Assembly (NCBI RefSeq): GCF_963576675.1
Contig: NC_088915.1
Location: 44,669,501-44,733,500, forward strand
Origin: Euphorbia lathyris
Taxonomy: Eukaryota; Streptophyta; Magnoliopsida; Malpighiales; Euphorbiaceae
Reading direction: 5' to 3'
DNA: 64,000 nucleotides
This document shows positions 10,026 to 21,023 of this stretch, one piece after another (positions within the stretch are counted from its first letter, which is position 1; each line of letters opens with the position of its first letter). Under the pieces are notes generated by a model. It did no database searches and was not told the origin of the DNA. It saw nothing but the letters and a program-made list of their open reading frames with translations. A program made the translations under genes and the position numbers.

Positions 10026-11801
10026 CTAAATATCTACGACCATCAGATCCATCACGTGAGGGACGTTCGGATTTACATAGGAAGGATCCGATGATCCATA
10101 CCGAGCCCAGCCTATCAGTTCGTTATAATCCTTCAAGAACACCCTGCTCAACCTCTTTGCCACAAGTGGAATAGCACCCTTTCGGATGCACATGAGTTGC
10201 TCCTGATCGCTCAAGGTGACCTGACACGAGGCATACCCGAACCTCCATCTTCTTGCGAAATCTACGAATGCTTCCTCGGGAAACTGCTTGATCCTTTCTA
10301 AATCCTCCAACGACCCTGTCCACGGAATGCATGTCTCATATCTCCATACAAAGGCCTCCATGAGGGATCCCCAATCCCCTTTTGTCTTCCCCGAGAGCAT
10401 TCGGTGCCACATCAAAGCTTCCCCTGTGAGTGTCTTTGGAAAATGTTGAATCAACTCACTACGATAGAGTCCTGCGTCATACATATGGGCGCGGAAACAG
10501 TTTATGTGATCGATGGGGTTCTCATCTCCCTTGTACTTAGCCATAGTTAATACCGCCTCAGGTGTCTCCTCGTCGGGTGACTCAGACATTTCCTCCGGAT
10601 GTTCCCATGCAGTGTATTTCTTAATGAATCTCTTAGTCATTTCAGCCCAATTCACCTTAACATTCATCAGAAGAGACATATACCACACCAGTGATTCTCC
10701 TGTCAACGAGTTGCAAAACAAACTCGTAATTTCCTCCTCTTCGAAGCCTAGGGGACCCATAGTGGACAGATAAAAATGCAGGTGCTCCATGAGGTCCTTG
10801 CCTTTATTATACTTGCTGACAGTTGGTAATGGGCGTCTGATAGGCCCAATTTGCATTGCGCTATATTTCATCACCTGTGCTTTGGCTTTTCTATACTTCA
10901 TCAACAACAAGCTTGACATCAGTGACCAATCATGATTAGTTGATTCAGGTAGCGACTGAAACCACCTCGACGGTTCGCCCACTAGCAATAGATAGAACCA
11001 TGGAGCAACATCTTCCACCTTGTATGGCTCTCTAAACATAGCACACACATACCCGAACAAATGGCCTTCGGGATCTTCTACCCCACTGAACAAACTCAAC
11101 ACGGGCCTGGTCCTCTGAGATGACACCTCTTCGGATTTTCCTTCGTCATTTATCACTTCCTCTGTTAGTCCTTCTCCTAAGACGGATACATGCAATCCAT
11201 TTCTCATATTTAACTTGTCTTCGGAACTCAAGAGCTCTTCCTTAAATTCGCAGAATGATTCCACTACAAAGCTCTCCTCCAACCCAGACCCGATTGTGCT
11301 CACCCTATGACTAGGTGATGGATTGTGCTTAGGGGGAGGGTTAGCTGACGATGGGTCGACTATTTTCTTTTTATCAATCAGATCCTGGATCTCATGCTTT
11401 AGCCTCTCACAATTTTCAATGGTGCGCCCGTAGTTACTATGGAACTCGCAATATCCATTGGTTATCATCCGTGGTGAGGGTCCTGTCTTGTTCTTAGGAG
11501 TAAGAGCTTTCAGCAACTCCTTTTTCTGCAATCGTTCGAAAACTTTTGCATAAGTCTGATCAAACTGGGTGAACTGCCTTTTCTTGATAGCATTGAGTTC
11601 ACGCACCTTTATCGCGGTAGGTTCTACATTAGCACTTGGCTTTCTGGAACTATGCCCCAACTTTGTCCATTTAGTATAAGCTCTTTTCGGCTCTCCATCT
11701 ACCTCAACTGTCAAAGCGTAGCTATACATCTGATTAAAATCGGTGAAAGGCACACACCACAGCTTATTCTTAATATACGGTAAAGTGTTGCCGATTACCA
11801 T
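10026..11801 (-). CDS. Tat Gag continuation: nucleocapsid plus three extra capsid-like modules
   Basis: This is a 591-codon open frame. Residues 1-100 complete the capsid domain begun in 12242-11829. Residues 118-131 hold a Cys/His knuckle (CEFHSNYGRTIENC). After an acidic linker come three stretches that each repeat the core of a Retrotrans_gag domain. Module A is about residues 234-312 (FSGVEDPEGHL, then EPSRWFQSL). Module B is about 322-400 (KYNKGKDLMEHL, then TGESLVWYMSL). Module C is about 418-565 (KYKGDENPIDHI, then TGEALMWHRML, then AFVDFARRW) and is full length. A normal Tat Gag has one such domain. The frame is clean, but TAG codons stand before (11831-11829) and after it (10028-10026). 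Confidence 0.75.
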   Translation of the reverse strand: MVIGNTLPYIKNKLWCVPFTDFNQMYSYALTVEVDGEPKRAYTKWTKLGHSSRKPSANVEPTAIKVRELNAIKKRQFTQFDQTYAKVFERLQKKELLKALTPKNKTGPSPRMITNGYCEFHSNYGRTIENCERLKHEIQDLIDKKKIVDPSSANPPPKHNPSPSHRVSTIGSGLEESFVVESFCEFKEELLSSEDKLNMRNGLHVSVLGEGLTEEVINDEGKSEEVSSQRTRPVLSLFSGVEDPEGHLFGYVCAMFREPYKVEDVAPWFYLLLVGEPSRWFQSLPESTNHDWSLMSSLLLMKYRKAKAQVMKYSAMQIGPIRRPLPTVSKYNKGKDLMEHLHFYLSTMGPLGFEEEEITSLFCNSLTGESLVWYMSLLMNVKVNWAEMTKRFIKKYTAWEHPEEMSESPDEETPEAVLTMAKYKGDENPIDHINCFRAHMYDAGLYRSELIQHFPKTLTGEALMWHRMLSGKTKGDWGSLMEAFVWRYETCIPWTGSLEDLERIKQFPEEAFVDFARRWRFGYASCQVTLSDQEQLMCIRKGAIPLVAKRLSRVFLKDYNELIGWARYGSSDPSYVNPNVPHVMDLMVVDI

Positions 11802-11828
11802 TCGGATCTGATCCTGCTCCAGCGGTTT

Positions 11829-12605
11829 CTATTCCATAACTGCCGCCTTGGCTCTCCACCTACTCACAAAGTCGGACAAGGGCTCCCCAGCCTGCTGCTT
11901 GGTGCTCTCTAGCTCCTTCAAAGTAACCTCAAACATAGTGTTGAAGCTATATTGGGTGATGAATGCCTTCTCCAGTTCTTTCCAATCTTTCTTCGTTCCC
12001 AGCGGTAATGCATGAAACCACACAAAGGCAGGTCCTTCCAGATAAGCACTAAACAACCCTAGGATCTGTTCCTCAGTCAGAATTATGTGCTTCATCACTG
12101 CCACATATTGGTTCACATGGGCGGTAGGATCCCTAGTTCCATCAAACTTCTTCATGTCAGGGAGTCTGAACTCCACGTGGGTCTCACACTTCCGGTGTGA
12201 CGTGTAGCTTCCATTCACCTCTCTTTGCTTTCTCTTTCCCAAACTGCTTATTATGCAATCCTGATAGTTACCTCAAAAACGGGGACCGGTGTTCACAATG
12301 TTCCCAACTGGTTCACTGCCACTTTTGTTACCCTTCATTGTAAGCTCAGCCAGCTGGACCGAAATTGAAGCTAGTTGACACTTGATGTTGTTCACAGAAT
12401 TCTCCAATTCGGCCACCTTTTCGTTGGTCGCGGACATACTGACCGAAGACTGAGTAGACTCGGACGAAGATGATTCAGAAGCCACAACTGCCGACTGTGA
12501 TGGTTCGAAACTGACAATCAGTAACTGGTCGAACTGTCTGACTAGCCGACTACTCTCACGGAACCACAACCGCTTAATGATGACGTCTGCGTGAGCGATA
12601 CCCAT
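11829..12605 (-). pseudogene. Tat gag N-terminal part with one in-frame stop
   Basis: Two pieces lie in one frame. Piece 12605-12273 is a Ser/Glu-rich N-terminal region with a short coiled-coil-like stretch (VAELENSVNNIKCQLASI). TGA follows at 12275-12273. Piece 12242-11829 begins the capsid domain (KKFDGTRDPTAHVNQYV, then EGPAFVWFHAL, then FVSRWRAKAA). TAG at 11831-11829 separates it from the next open frame, which carries on the same domain. Gag was therefore one long protein before the stops arose. Confidence 0.8.
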
Positions 12606-14485
12606 TAGTATGTATGCATGATTTTATATGCATGATTCGTGGTGTGTGCGTTTATTATTTACGGATATATAAGATAAGAAGAACAAACGTTAGTCTAATT
12701 ACACGTATCACCACATCTCTCTTCCACCCTTATTCCTCCACACACTCGATGGTCCAAGTCTCTTTCCTAGGATTTTGGTTTGGGGCTCACATTGCAGTCC
12801 AGGGGACTCATGATGCCGTCGATTATTGCGGAAAAATAAATCATTCATCAAACAATACAATTCGTTTTAACGCATCAGCGTTTAGTGACTAAGATATCGA
12901 CCAAATTAGATTGTCCTTTTGAATAACTCGCCTTTCATTATTTCGCGAGACGCATTAGTTCGGGTTTTGACTCCCTTTTGAGCGTATCTCGGATTTAGAC
13001 GTGGTACGAGTTATTCTTTTGGTTCAATCGCTCGTTATTGACAATGATTCGTCCCCTTTTATTCGCGTGGGTTCGTATCTCGATTTTTGGATTACAACGG
13101 GATTTTTCGGATCTATCGAGAGATGCAACCACGTGTTTGTTTAGTAATGATATCACTTTTGGATTCTATTTTAGGGAACGGAATCATCGTGTAACGTGTT
13201 TGTTTCTAGCGTCAAAATCCGCTTGCTCGTTTTAGCTACGTGAAAAGATGGCGAGTCTTATTCGAGCGCACGATAATCTTTCGGCTAATAACAATTCTTT
13301 ATTTCTTCCAATTTACGGGATATAACATCCTAGCGTGGTTATAGAAAATCAACGTTTCGTTTAATCGCATGCTTATTCGAAGCAGGGATATTACCGTTCT
13401 TTTCATTTAGGCACGAGTTAAGCAAACATGCAGATCGGACCATATTTCTTCTAGTTTTGGTAATGGTCGAAATGATCGAGCCATTAGCCAAACCCACAGT
13501 CTCGTCCATATGGTGCAATTATGCGGTTTACCTTAATTCGGCTTCGTGATTTTAAGCGGCGTATATACCCGTTCGAGGCACGTATTCAACGGCATTGGTT
13601 CATTTTCTTTAACTACTCTCGGGATTGACATATATCGTAGATACGGAATGATTTTGGTCGTTTTTATTTTTATTTTTCTTTTATTTTCTTAGTCACTTTT
13701 GCGGATACGTCCATTTCTCCTGAGAACAACGCAAGGCGTAATGTAAGAGCTTGTTTTTTATTTGGAAGGGACGGGCCACGTTTACGAAACTCTTTACGTT
13801 ACAACGGGGTCGTTCAAAATAGAAATGTTCTTCGTTTTCGTTTTGTCATAATTTCGCTTTATCCCAACGTATTTAAAGAATGTGAGTAACGGCTATCGTT
13901 AATATAGTCTTTTGAATCGAGATACAACTATCCTTAATACCAAACCGATTCGTACTAATACGTGCTTACGTCACAACGTATTTCCGGAACATGTGCCTTC
14001 TTCGGGACACGGAAAGGGACCAGACGGGTCGCACAAGTTCATTCATACGAGATGACTAAGTCGTCTTTAGTTCGAATCGTTTCGATGTTTTGGGGTAGTT
14101 CGTATATCGGTTTAAGAGTATATATTAACGTCTCGTTTCATTTTCTTTATGTATTTTAGGATTAGACACGTATCATGGCACTTTAAAAACACGAATTGAT
14201 TCATTCATCACGTCAAAAATAGTATATGCTGACACGGCTGATCGTGGGACCTCACAGGACCGCACAAATTCGCCCCTAAGGAATGGATGGGGACCCTTTG
14301 GCGCCTTACTGCAAGGGGGAACTTACACTAGCCTCTTTCGAGCGACGAATGGACTCTCAATAGAGGTTTCGCGAAAATTACCCGAAAGGTTTGCAATAAT
14401 GCTTATGAATGCATACGAAAAGAAATAATACGATCCTTCCCCGTTATGGGCTTAATACACGCCTTCCGGAATCAAATTTCTCGCT
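12606..14485 (-). other. Non-coding leader of the Tat element
   Basis: About 1.9 kb between gag and the primer site, with no long frame on either strand. It is rich in short TTCG, CGATT and TTTCG words and evenly mixed in base content. Ogre-type elements may carry an extra ORF here; I do not see one. Confidence 0.6.
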
Positions 14486-14503
14486 TCCCTAGCAGAGTCG
14501 CCA
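14486..14503 (-). promoter_or_regulatory. Primer-binding site of the Tat element
   Basis: The minus strand reads TGGCGACTCTGCTAGGGA, two bases from the LTR end. This is the primer-site type usual for Tat/Ogre elements (tRNA-Arg type). Confidence 0.8.
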
Positions 14504-15076
14504 CTTGTAGGTGCCGCGGCCTCGCCCGGAAGACCCGGGGGGTGGACACCGTTGACGACAGATGCTGTGATTGGCGCCGAAAGCAACCAATCGCGGAATC
14601 AAGCTGCTCGGCAGGGCCGGAGCTCGGAGTATGGAAGAGTCGCCACCCACGAATGGGAAATGAACACCGATCCCTTGCGGGAGATCGGTGAGGGTTCGAG
14701 AAATTTGGATACGAGCCGAGAAGGCTAGCTCCTTTCCGGAGAAAGGCTACTAGGCACCCCGACATCGCCCGGTTCTGAACCACCGGCCTCCTACTTAGCA
14801 TGTTAGGCGCTAACGGACTAATCGCATATTTCTTTAAGTTTAAAATTCATTTGAAACATTTTCTTTCTCGTTTTGAAAACCGTTTTGAGCATATATTATT
14901 GAAAGCCATTTTAGTAAAGAATCACCCATTTACATGAATTTAGAGTATATAAAAGAAAGGGGGAGATAGAAGGAAGAGTTGGTTTATTTACTACGTGAAT
15001 TATGCATTATATTATACATTAAATTTAAACTAATCTCACTCCCCAAAAGAAGGTTTATTTACATGGTTCATGCCTT

Positions 15077-15325
15077 AATCGCCGTTGGAACGATTTAGGC
15101 ATGTTTCACAACCCCGTTGATTTACATAATTTTCACTCGAATCGTCGTTGGAACGATCCGAGTGTTTGAAAGCGCGAAATAAGAAGTTTTAAACAAAAAC
15201 ATGATTAAGCATACAAGTCCATTTATTTTGTACAAAACCATTTTAAAAAAGATTCAAAACTATGTTATTTATTGAAAAAGCGTTTTTAATCACAAGGTTC
15301 GCTTAATCCGTCGTTGGAACGAATT
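15077..15325. repeat. Three copies of a CGTCGTTGGAACGA motif in the Tat LTR
   Basis: Copies lie near 15078, 15141 and 15309 (CGYCGTTGGAACGA). Each is followed by an A/T-rich spacer. The word is partly self-complementary (TCG..CGA). Confidence 0.6.
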
Positions 15326-15577
15326 AAAGTTTTAAAACGTGATGTTTTTAAGAAGTGGCTTAAAAAAGATAAAGAATTAAAAACCTTTTATTTACATTTT
15401 TGGAACATCTAAAAACCCTTAATTTAAATAACCAAATTGAAATTTTTTTTTGTAATTTAATTTTTCCCTTTTTCACTCAAACTAATCATCACTTGAACAT
15501 AATTACAATAATGAACAATTTAAATCCAAAAACCCACACCAACCATATCTAAAATATGTGCAAAAAATACCAAAGAG

Positions 15578-15608
<31 letters not shown>

Positions 15609-16200
15609 TATATGTTTTGGTAAAAATGGTAATTATACCTATAGATTGAAAATGAGGTAAAAACATAATATACATTATAGCTTTTGACATGTACTAATAA
15701 AAAGGAAAATAATACTAAGTATAGTACACCTTTTATTCTAATTAAAAAAAAACATGTAAAGATAATGAACAAGGTTCATAAATGAAAAATAACCTTTAAC
15801 CCAAAATAATTCTTCTTACATAATAAATATATAGAAAATAACCCACCCAAAATATACATTAAATATGGATAATAGAAAATACTACTTGATAACTCAAAAA
15901 CATCACTTAATTAATTATCCCAAATGGGCCAAGCACATAATCCACAAAAATAATAATTAGATATAGCTTAAATGAGCTTAAAGAAAACCCATATGTGCAT
16001 ATATTTATTTTTACAAAGTTAAATTAATATAAATAATACCCAAACATAAAATAAGTAAATATATAAAAAATAATTATTAGTTATATACCCCAAAATAATT
16101 TTAATAAAATAATTACATAATTATATATACATATACAAGGGACAAATATCAAAAAGTTAAGAAAATAGGGTTAAAAAGGCATTTTTAAAATTCCAGCAGA

Positions 16201-16227
16201 TTTACCGACGGAAAATCCGTCGGTAAA
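16201..16227. repeat. Perfect 11-bp inverted repeat in the Tat LTR
   Basis: TTTACCGACGG, a 5-base spacer, then its exact reverse complement. The word resembles the subterminal repeats of plant CACTA elements, but no CACTA ends or transposase are visible here. Confidence 0.7.
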
Positions 16228-16800
16228 CAGCCTTTAGTGACAGAAACCGAAGAATTACAGAAACAGCTCCTATATTTTCTAGATTTGATGAAAAACATTA
16301 GATCTACTCTATTTCATCACTTTAGCCCCCAAACTACCCAAAATCGGGTCATGGTTTGTAACGGAGGATTCTAAAACAACGTTTTATTGAAAATAATGGT
16401 TCAAAACGTTTATAAACACACGGATCTACGACGTTTGGATCCCGAACTACCCTTGAATCGGGTCACGGTTCGTATTGGGATTTGAAACGAAGTTTTATTT
16501 CAAAATCAAAACCAAATACTTATTGAAATGCAAAATGAAAAATTAATTTAACAAATCAAAACAATCAAAGTGCAAAAAAACAAATAAATAAATAGATCTA
16601 AACAACAAAAATGCAATAAAGATTAAACGGGTCTAGTTCCTCGGATTATTACCTCTCAATCGGTAATGGAAATCCCAAATCAAGTCGATTGATAGTGTTT
16701 TGAGTCGGAATTTTTTGTGTTTTTGCTTTGTTCGGGTCTCGTGGAATTTTTCCAGAGGTTCGGGTCTCTTTCTTCCTCCCCTAATGCCTTGGGCTCTATC

Positions 16801-16809
16801 TTATTTATA
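16801..16809 (-). promoter_or_regulatory. TATA-like box in the Tat LTR
   Basis: The minus strand reads TATAAATAA in the start half of the LTR, in the direction of element transcription. Confidence 0.4.
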
Positions 16810-17018
16810 GGCAAATGGAGCCCTAAACTTAGTTTATTTTTTGCTCCAAGCCAACTTGAAGCCAAAAATAAGCTAAGTAAGCCTAGGAAATTTTATGAAA
16901 ATTTCCATGAAATCATTGTTATCATTACCATTATTATTATTATTATTATCATTATTAATTTATTTGTTATTATTATATATATATATATATATTTTTAATA
17001 AATCCTATAACTAAAGAA

Positions 17019-17075
17019 TGCACTTGGTCATTCGGCCAAGTGCAGCAAAATGCACTTGGCTGAATGCCAAGTGCA
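17019..17075. repeat. Two adjacent hairpins with TGCACTTGG/CCAAGTGCA arms
   Basis: The first is 17019-17044 and the second 17051-17075. Each has arms of about 8-9 bp and a short loop, with loops related to each other. The two are separated by GCAAAA. Confidence 0.7.
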
Positions 17076-17615
17076 GGGGGTTGGGCCTAGGCGGCCCAGC
17101 TCCCGTCACGAGCCGTCCAACGGTCTGTGACGTAAATACCGGCCCCCGGTCCCTGGTGGGGCCACGTTTATATGTATATTAGAAAATAAAAATAAAAATA
17201 AATTTTTAACTAAACAAAATACATTCAAAATTGATAACGATTTTCATCGAAAATGATTTTTGTCAAAACCGATTTTATAAAATTAGCTTTTATAAAATCG
17301 ATCTATATATATTTTGGATTGCTCGAATACCAAAACAAAACCCCTATCGACCTGAGATTTTATTAATAATAAAATTAATAAGAAAAGAGCATGAAATACC
17401 CCGAACACGGCGAGACGATTTAAGATTTTATTCGCGGAACCAATTCGCCCGTCGCTCGACTTAATTTCCGAATTCAATCAAGCCGACCTCCACGGTTCCT
17501 TCGAACAATGTTTTTTTATTTATTATTTTTATCGACTCATCATTTATTTTAATCGACTGATTTGGATCTCTTTTTATAATTTTTCTTCATCGGTCCTCCG
17601 ACCCCGGTGTCTACA

Positions 17616-20600
17616 ACAGTCTCAAGGTTGTTCAGACAGCTCCCAAATGAAGTTCCATAGACAGAGAAATCGTCCATGAAGATTTCCACAGTCCGTTCCA
17701 CCATATCATGAAATATAGACATCATGCACCTTTGAAACGTAGTTGGGGCATTGCATAATCCAAATGGCATGCGTCTGTAGGCATATGTCCCGTATGGGCA
17801 TGTAAAAGTTGTCTTCTCTTGATCTTCACTGTGGATGGAAATCTGATTGTACCCCGAGTATCCGTCAAGGAAACAATAAAATGCATACCCTGCTAAACGT
17901 TCTAGCATCTGATCAATGGAGGGCAAAGGGAAATGATCCTTCCTTGTTGCCTCGTTGAGCTTCCGATAGTCCACACAAACTCGCCATCCTGTTATGGTTC
18001 TTGTGGGGACCAACTCATTTTTCTCATTGAGAACCACTGTGGTTCCTCCTTTCTTTGGCACAACATGAACAGGGCTCGTCCAGACACTATCAGAGATGGG
18101 ATAAATGATTCCTGCATCCAACAGCTTGATCACCTCTTTCTGCACAACCTCCTTCATATGGGGGTCCAGTCTACGCTGTGGCTGGACAGACGGCTTATGA
18201 TCTTTCTCCATCAGAATTCTATGAACGCAGACTGTCGGACTAATACCCTTGATATCATCAATTTTCCACGCAATAGCATCCCTATTTCTTCTCAATACCT
18301 CTATGAGTTGAGCTTTCTGATCAGGGGTTAACTTTGAAGATATAATCACCGGGCTTCCGCTAGGTGGTTCAAGGAACGCATACTCTAGGTGTGATGGTAA
18401 AGGTTTTAGTTCAAGTTTAGATAATGGCACAGTGGGTATTTCAGGTGGTTCTTGATGAGTAGGAACAGTGGGATCTAGAGGAGGTGTGGGCAAGTTGGTT
18501 TTAATGGAACATCCTGTTCCCTCACATAAGTTCACTTCTTCTCCCAAGAGAGCCTCTAGAGTGTCCTGTCCCTGTTCCTGTAAAGTAGAAAGACTTTGGA
18601 AATCATCTAAGAAACAGCATGTGTCATCACTAGTGTTAGCTCGTCTCATAGCCTCATTCATTTTGAAAATGATTTCTTCCCCATTAACTCGCAAAAATAA
18701 TCGTCCCTCTCCTACATCAATCAATGCCTTACCCGTTGCTAAGAATGGTCTACCCAAGATAATAGGAACATGCAGGTCCTCATCTATATCCATTATGATA
18801 AAATCAACAGGCAGTATGAATTTTCCTACTTTGACGAATACATCTTCCACTACTCCCCTAGGGTAACATACCGACCGGTCAGCCAACTGAATGGACATTC
18901 TGGTTGGTTGTGGTTCTCCTAGTCCTAGTTTAGCATACATAGAATATGGAATAAGGTTTATGCTAGCTCCTAGGTCACACAACGCATTTTCAATATTTAA
19001 ATTGCCAATTGAACAGGGAATAGAAAAACTCCCTAGATCCTTCAGCTTTTTCGGAAGCTGCTGCTTGTTCTGGAGTATTGAAGAACAGTCCCTGTTTAGT
19101 TGGATCATCGATATGTTTTCCAACTTCTTCTTGTTTGACAAGATATCTTTTAAGAACTTCGCATATGTGGGCATCTGAGCAAGTGCTTCCACGAAGGGAA
19201 TGTTAATATGCAACTTCCTCAAGGTGTCCAACACCTTCAAATTTTGCTCTTCAAGCTTCTTGTTTATCAGCCTAGCCGGATAAGGTACAGGTGGCACATA
19301 GGGCGGAGGTGGTTTGTACCTCTTTCCTTGTTCCTCCTGGTCATGATCAACGGTCAATTCTACCCCGACGGGTTCTTCTTGACTGAGAACAACTTGTTTC
19401 TTTTCTTCTTCAACAGTTCGAGAGGTACCTGCACACTCAACATTTTCATCAATGGGAAAAGGGGGTTGAGTTTTCTTACCAGATCTCAGAGTGATGGCCA
19501 TGACATCTCCTTTGGGGTTTGGTTCGGTGTTGCTTGGCATTATTCCTTTTCCTTTTGACGAAGATGCAGCAAGTTGATGGACCTGTGTCTCCAGATTTTT
19601 AATTGACGTTTGTGTCTGCTTCATAAATTGCATCATCATGGCCTTCATGTCCGGTTCTATATCTTCCTTTGGTGGAACAGGTTGTTTGTAGTGTTGTTGA
19701 GGTTGTCTCTGGTACTGTCTTCCTTGTTGCTGCTGGTACCTTGGTTGTTCCTGATTTGGTTGCCCAGTCTATCCGAAGTTCGGATGATTTCTTGTGGCTA
19801 GGTTGTAGGTATTCGAGTATGGGTTTGGTGGGTTCCTTTGATTATATCCAGTATAATCACATTGCTCCTGCTCACCTTTTCCTTGCTTGACTCCAGGACA
19901 GTTTATGTTGAAATGAGGTCCTCCACAAAAATCACAAACATCATTGAACGGTGGTTCGCTGTGAATGGATGATACATTAATCTTGCTGAGCTGCTTTGCA
20001 AGCTGTTCTACCTGGGTGGTCAGTTTCGACATAACATCATCATTCCCCGCTATTTTTCCTTCACCCCTAGCTGAGTGCCAGTTATAGCTCGTGCTTACGA
20101 CTCTCTCAATAAGGTTGCACAAGGCTTGTGGTTCAAGATCTTCGGGGTTACCATTTGCAATGGATTCAATCTGGATTTTATAAATGCTGGTGACTCCATT
20201 ATAAAAATTCTGCACTTGCATCCACATGGGGATGCCATGATTTGGTACCCTTCTTAATAATTCCTTGTACCTTTCCCATGCCTCGGCTAAGGATTCATCC
20301 TCTTCCTGCACGAAATGGGATACCTCATTTCTGAGTTTAATGGCCTGTCTAGGTGGAAAATATTTCATCAGAAAAGCACTGGTCATTTCTTCCTAAGTTG
20401 TAATCGTCCCTGGCTGTAAGTTCTTTAACCAGTTTTTTGCTTTGTCCTTGAGAGAAAAGGGAAACAGCTTTAGCCTTATCACATCATCGGAAACTCCTCG
20501 GTTTGATCTGAAAGTGTTGCATAGTGTAATGAACTCCTGGATATGCCCATTTGGATCTTCCGACTGGTATGCATTGAATTGTACTGCGGCCTGCAACATT

Positions 20601-20932
20601 TGGATCATAGATGCTTTTACTTCAAACATGTTGTTTCCTTCGTTTGGCAACACAATGCACGATGAGTGTCCTTCCATGGTTGGCCTAGAATAGTCTCTGA
20701 TCCTCATAACTGGAGGATTGTTGTTCTCTCCTTCCTCTTCTTGATTAGGTTGAACTGGTTGTTCTGGTGGTACTCTTCCAGCCATCCTTCTTTCTCTTTG
20801 TCGCTCTCTTTGTCTTGCCCGTCGAGCTCCCGCTCGGTTTCGTCTACACGTTCTCTCTAATTCGAGATCGATAGGAAAAACTGGTGGTCCAGCTCTGCGC
20901 ATAAACAAATGGAGAACTCCTTCTAGCTGCAC
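17616..20932 (-). pseudogene. Athila-3 gag-pol (gag, protease, reverse transcriptase), interrupted
   Basis: There is one frame with two in-frame TAG codons, at 20395-20393 (within gag) and 19771-19769 (after gag). Gag has an Arg-rich start, the capsid (MIQMLQAAVQF, LKDKAKNWLKNL) and a zinc-knuckle-like CDFCGGPHFNINC. Pol (19648 onward) has the LRSG linker, the protease (CDLGASINL, IILGRPFLATG), RT fingers (WRVCVDYRKLNEATRKDHF), motif A FLDGYSGYNQ and motif C FMDDFSVYG. Catalytic RT residues are intact. The open frame runs about 20 codons past 17616 into the Tat LTR; that tail is not part of the protein. Confidence 0.85.
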
Positions 20933-20999
20933 TATTTAGCAAACAGATTAAAAACACCTTGTTTCATAGAAATTTTCAGATAAATTTTGTTGCTTTCAA

Positions 21000-21017
21000 T
21001 CCCCGGCAACGGCGCTA
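21000..21017 (-). promoter_or_regulatory. Primer-binding site of Athila-3
   Basis: The minus strand reads TAGCGCCGTTGCCGGGGA, one base different from the sites of Athila-1 and Athila-4. It lies six bases inside the LTR end. Confidence 0.75.
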
Positions 21018-21023
21018 AAAACT

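Larger units (their letters stand above)
5602..17615 (-). mobile_element. Tat-lineage Ty3/gypsy retrotransposon with expanded gag; 3' end missing
   Basis: Minus-strand order: LTR (17615-14506), primer site (14503-14486), long leader (14485-12606), gag (12605-11829), extended gag-like array (11801-10026), RT and RNase H (9763-8192), second RNase H (8188-7787), integrase (7574-6302), and a 3' tail to 5602. The second RNase H after the normal one and a primer site of the TGGCGACTCTGCT type are marks of the Tat/Ogre group. The 3' LTR is not seen because Athila-1 inserted at 5601. Several stops and frameshifts make it inactive. It is itself inserted in Athila-3: bases 17616-17620 (acagt) would be one target duplication. 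Confidence 0.85.
14506..17615 (-). repeat. 5' LTR of the Tat element (3.1 kb)
   Basis: On the minus strand it starts TGTAGACACCGGGG (17615) and ends GCACCTACA (14506). TGTAGACACC is a common start of Tat LTRs. Its length is 3110 bp. It holds AT repeats at about 15585-15602 and 16974-16992, an ATT run at about 16929-16950, and several inverted repeats listed separately. Short frames within it look accidental. Confidence 0.8.
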
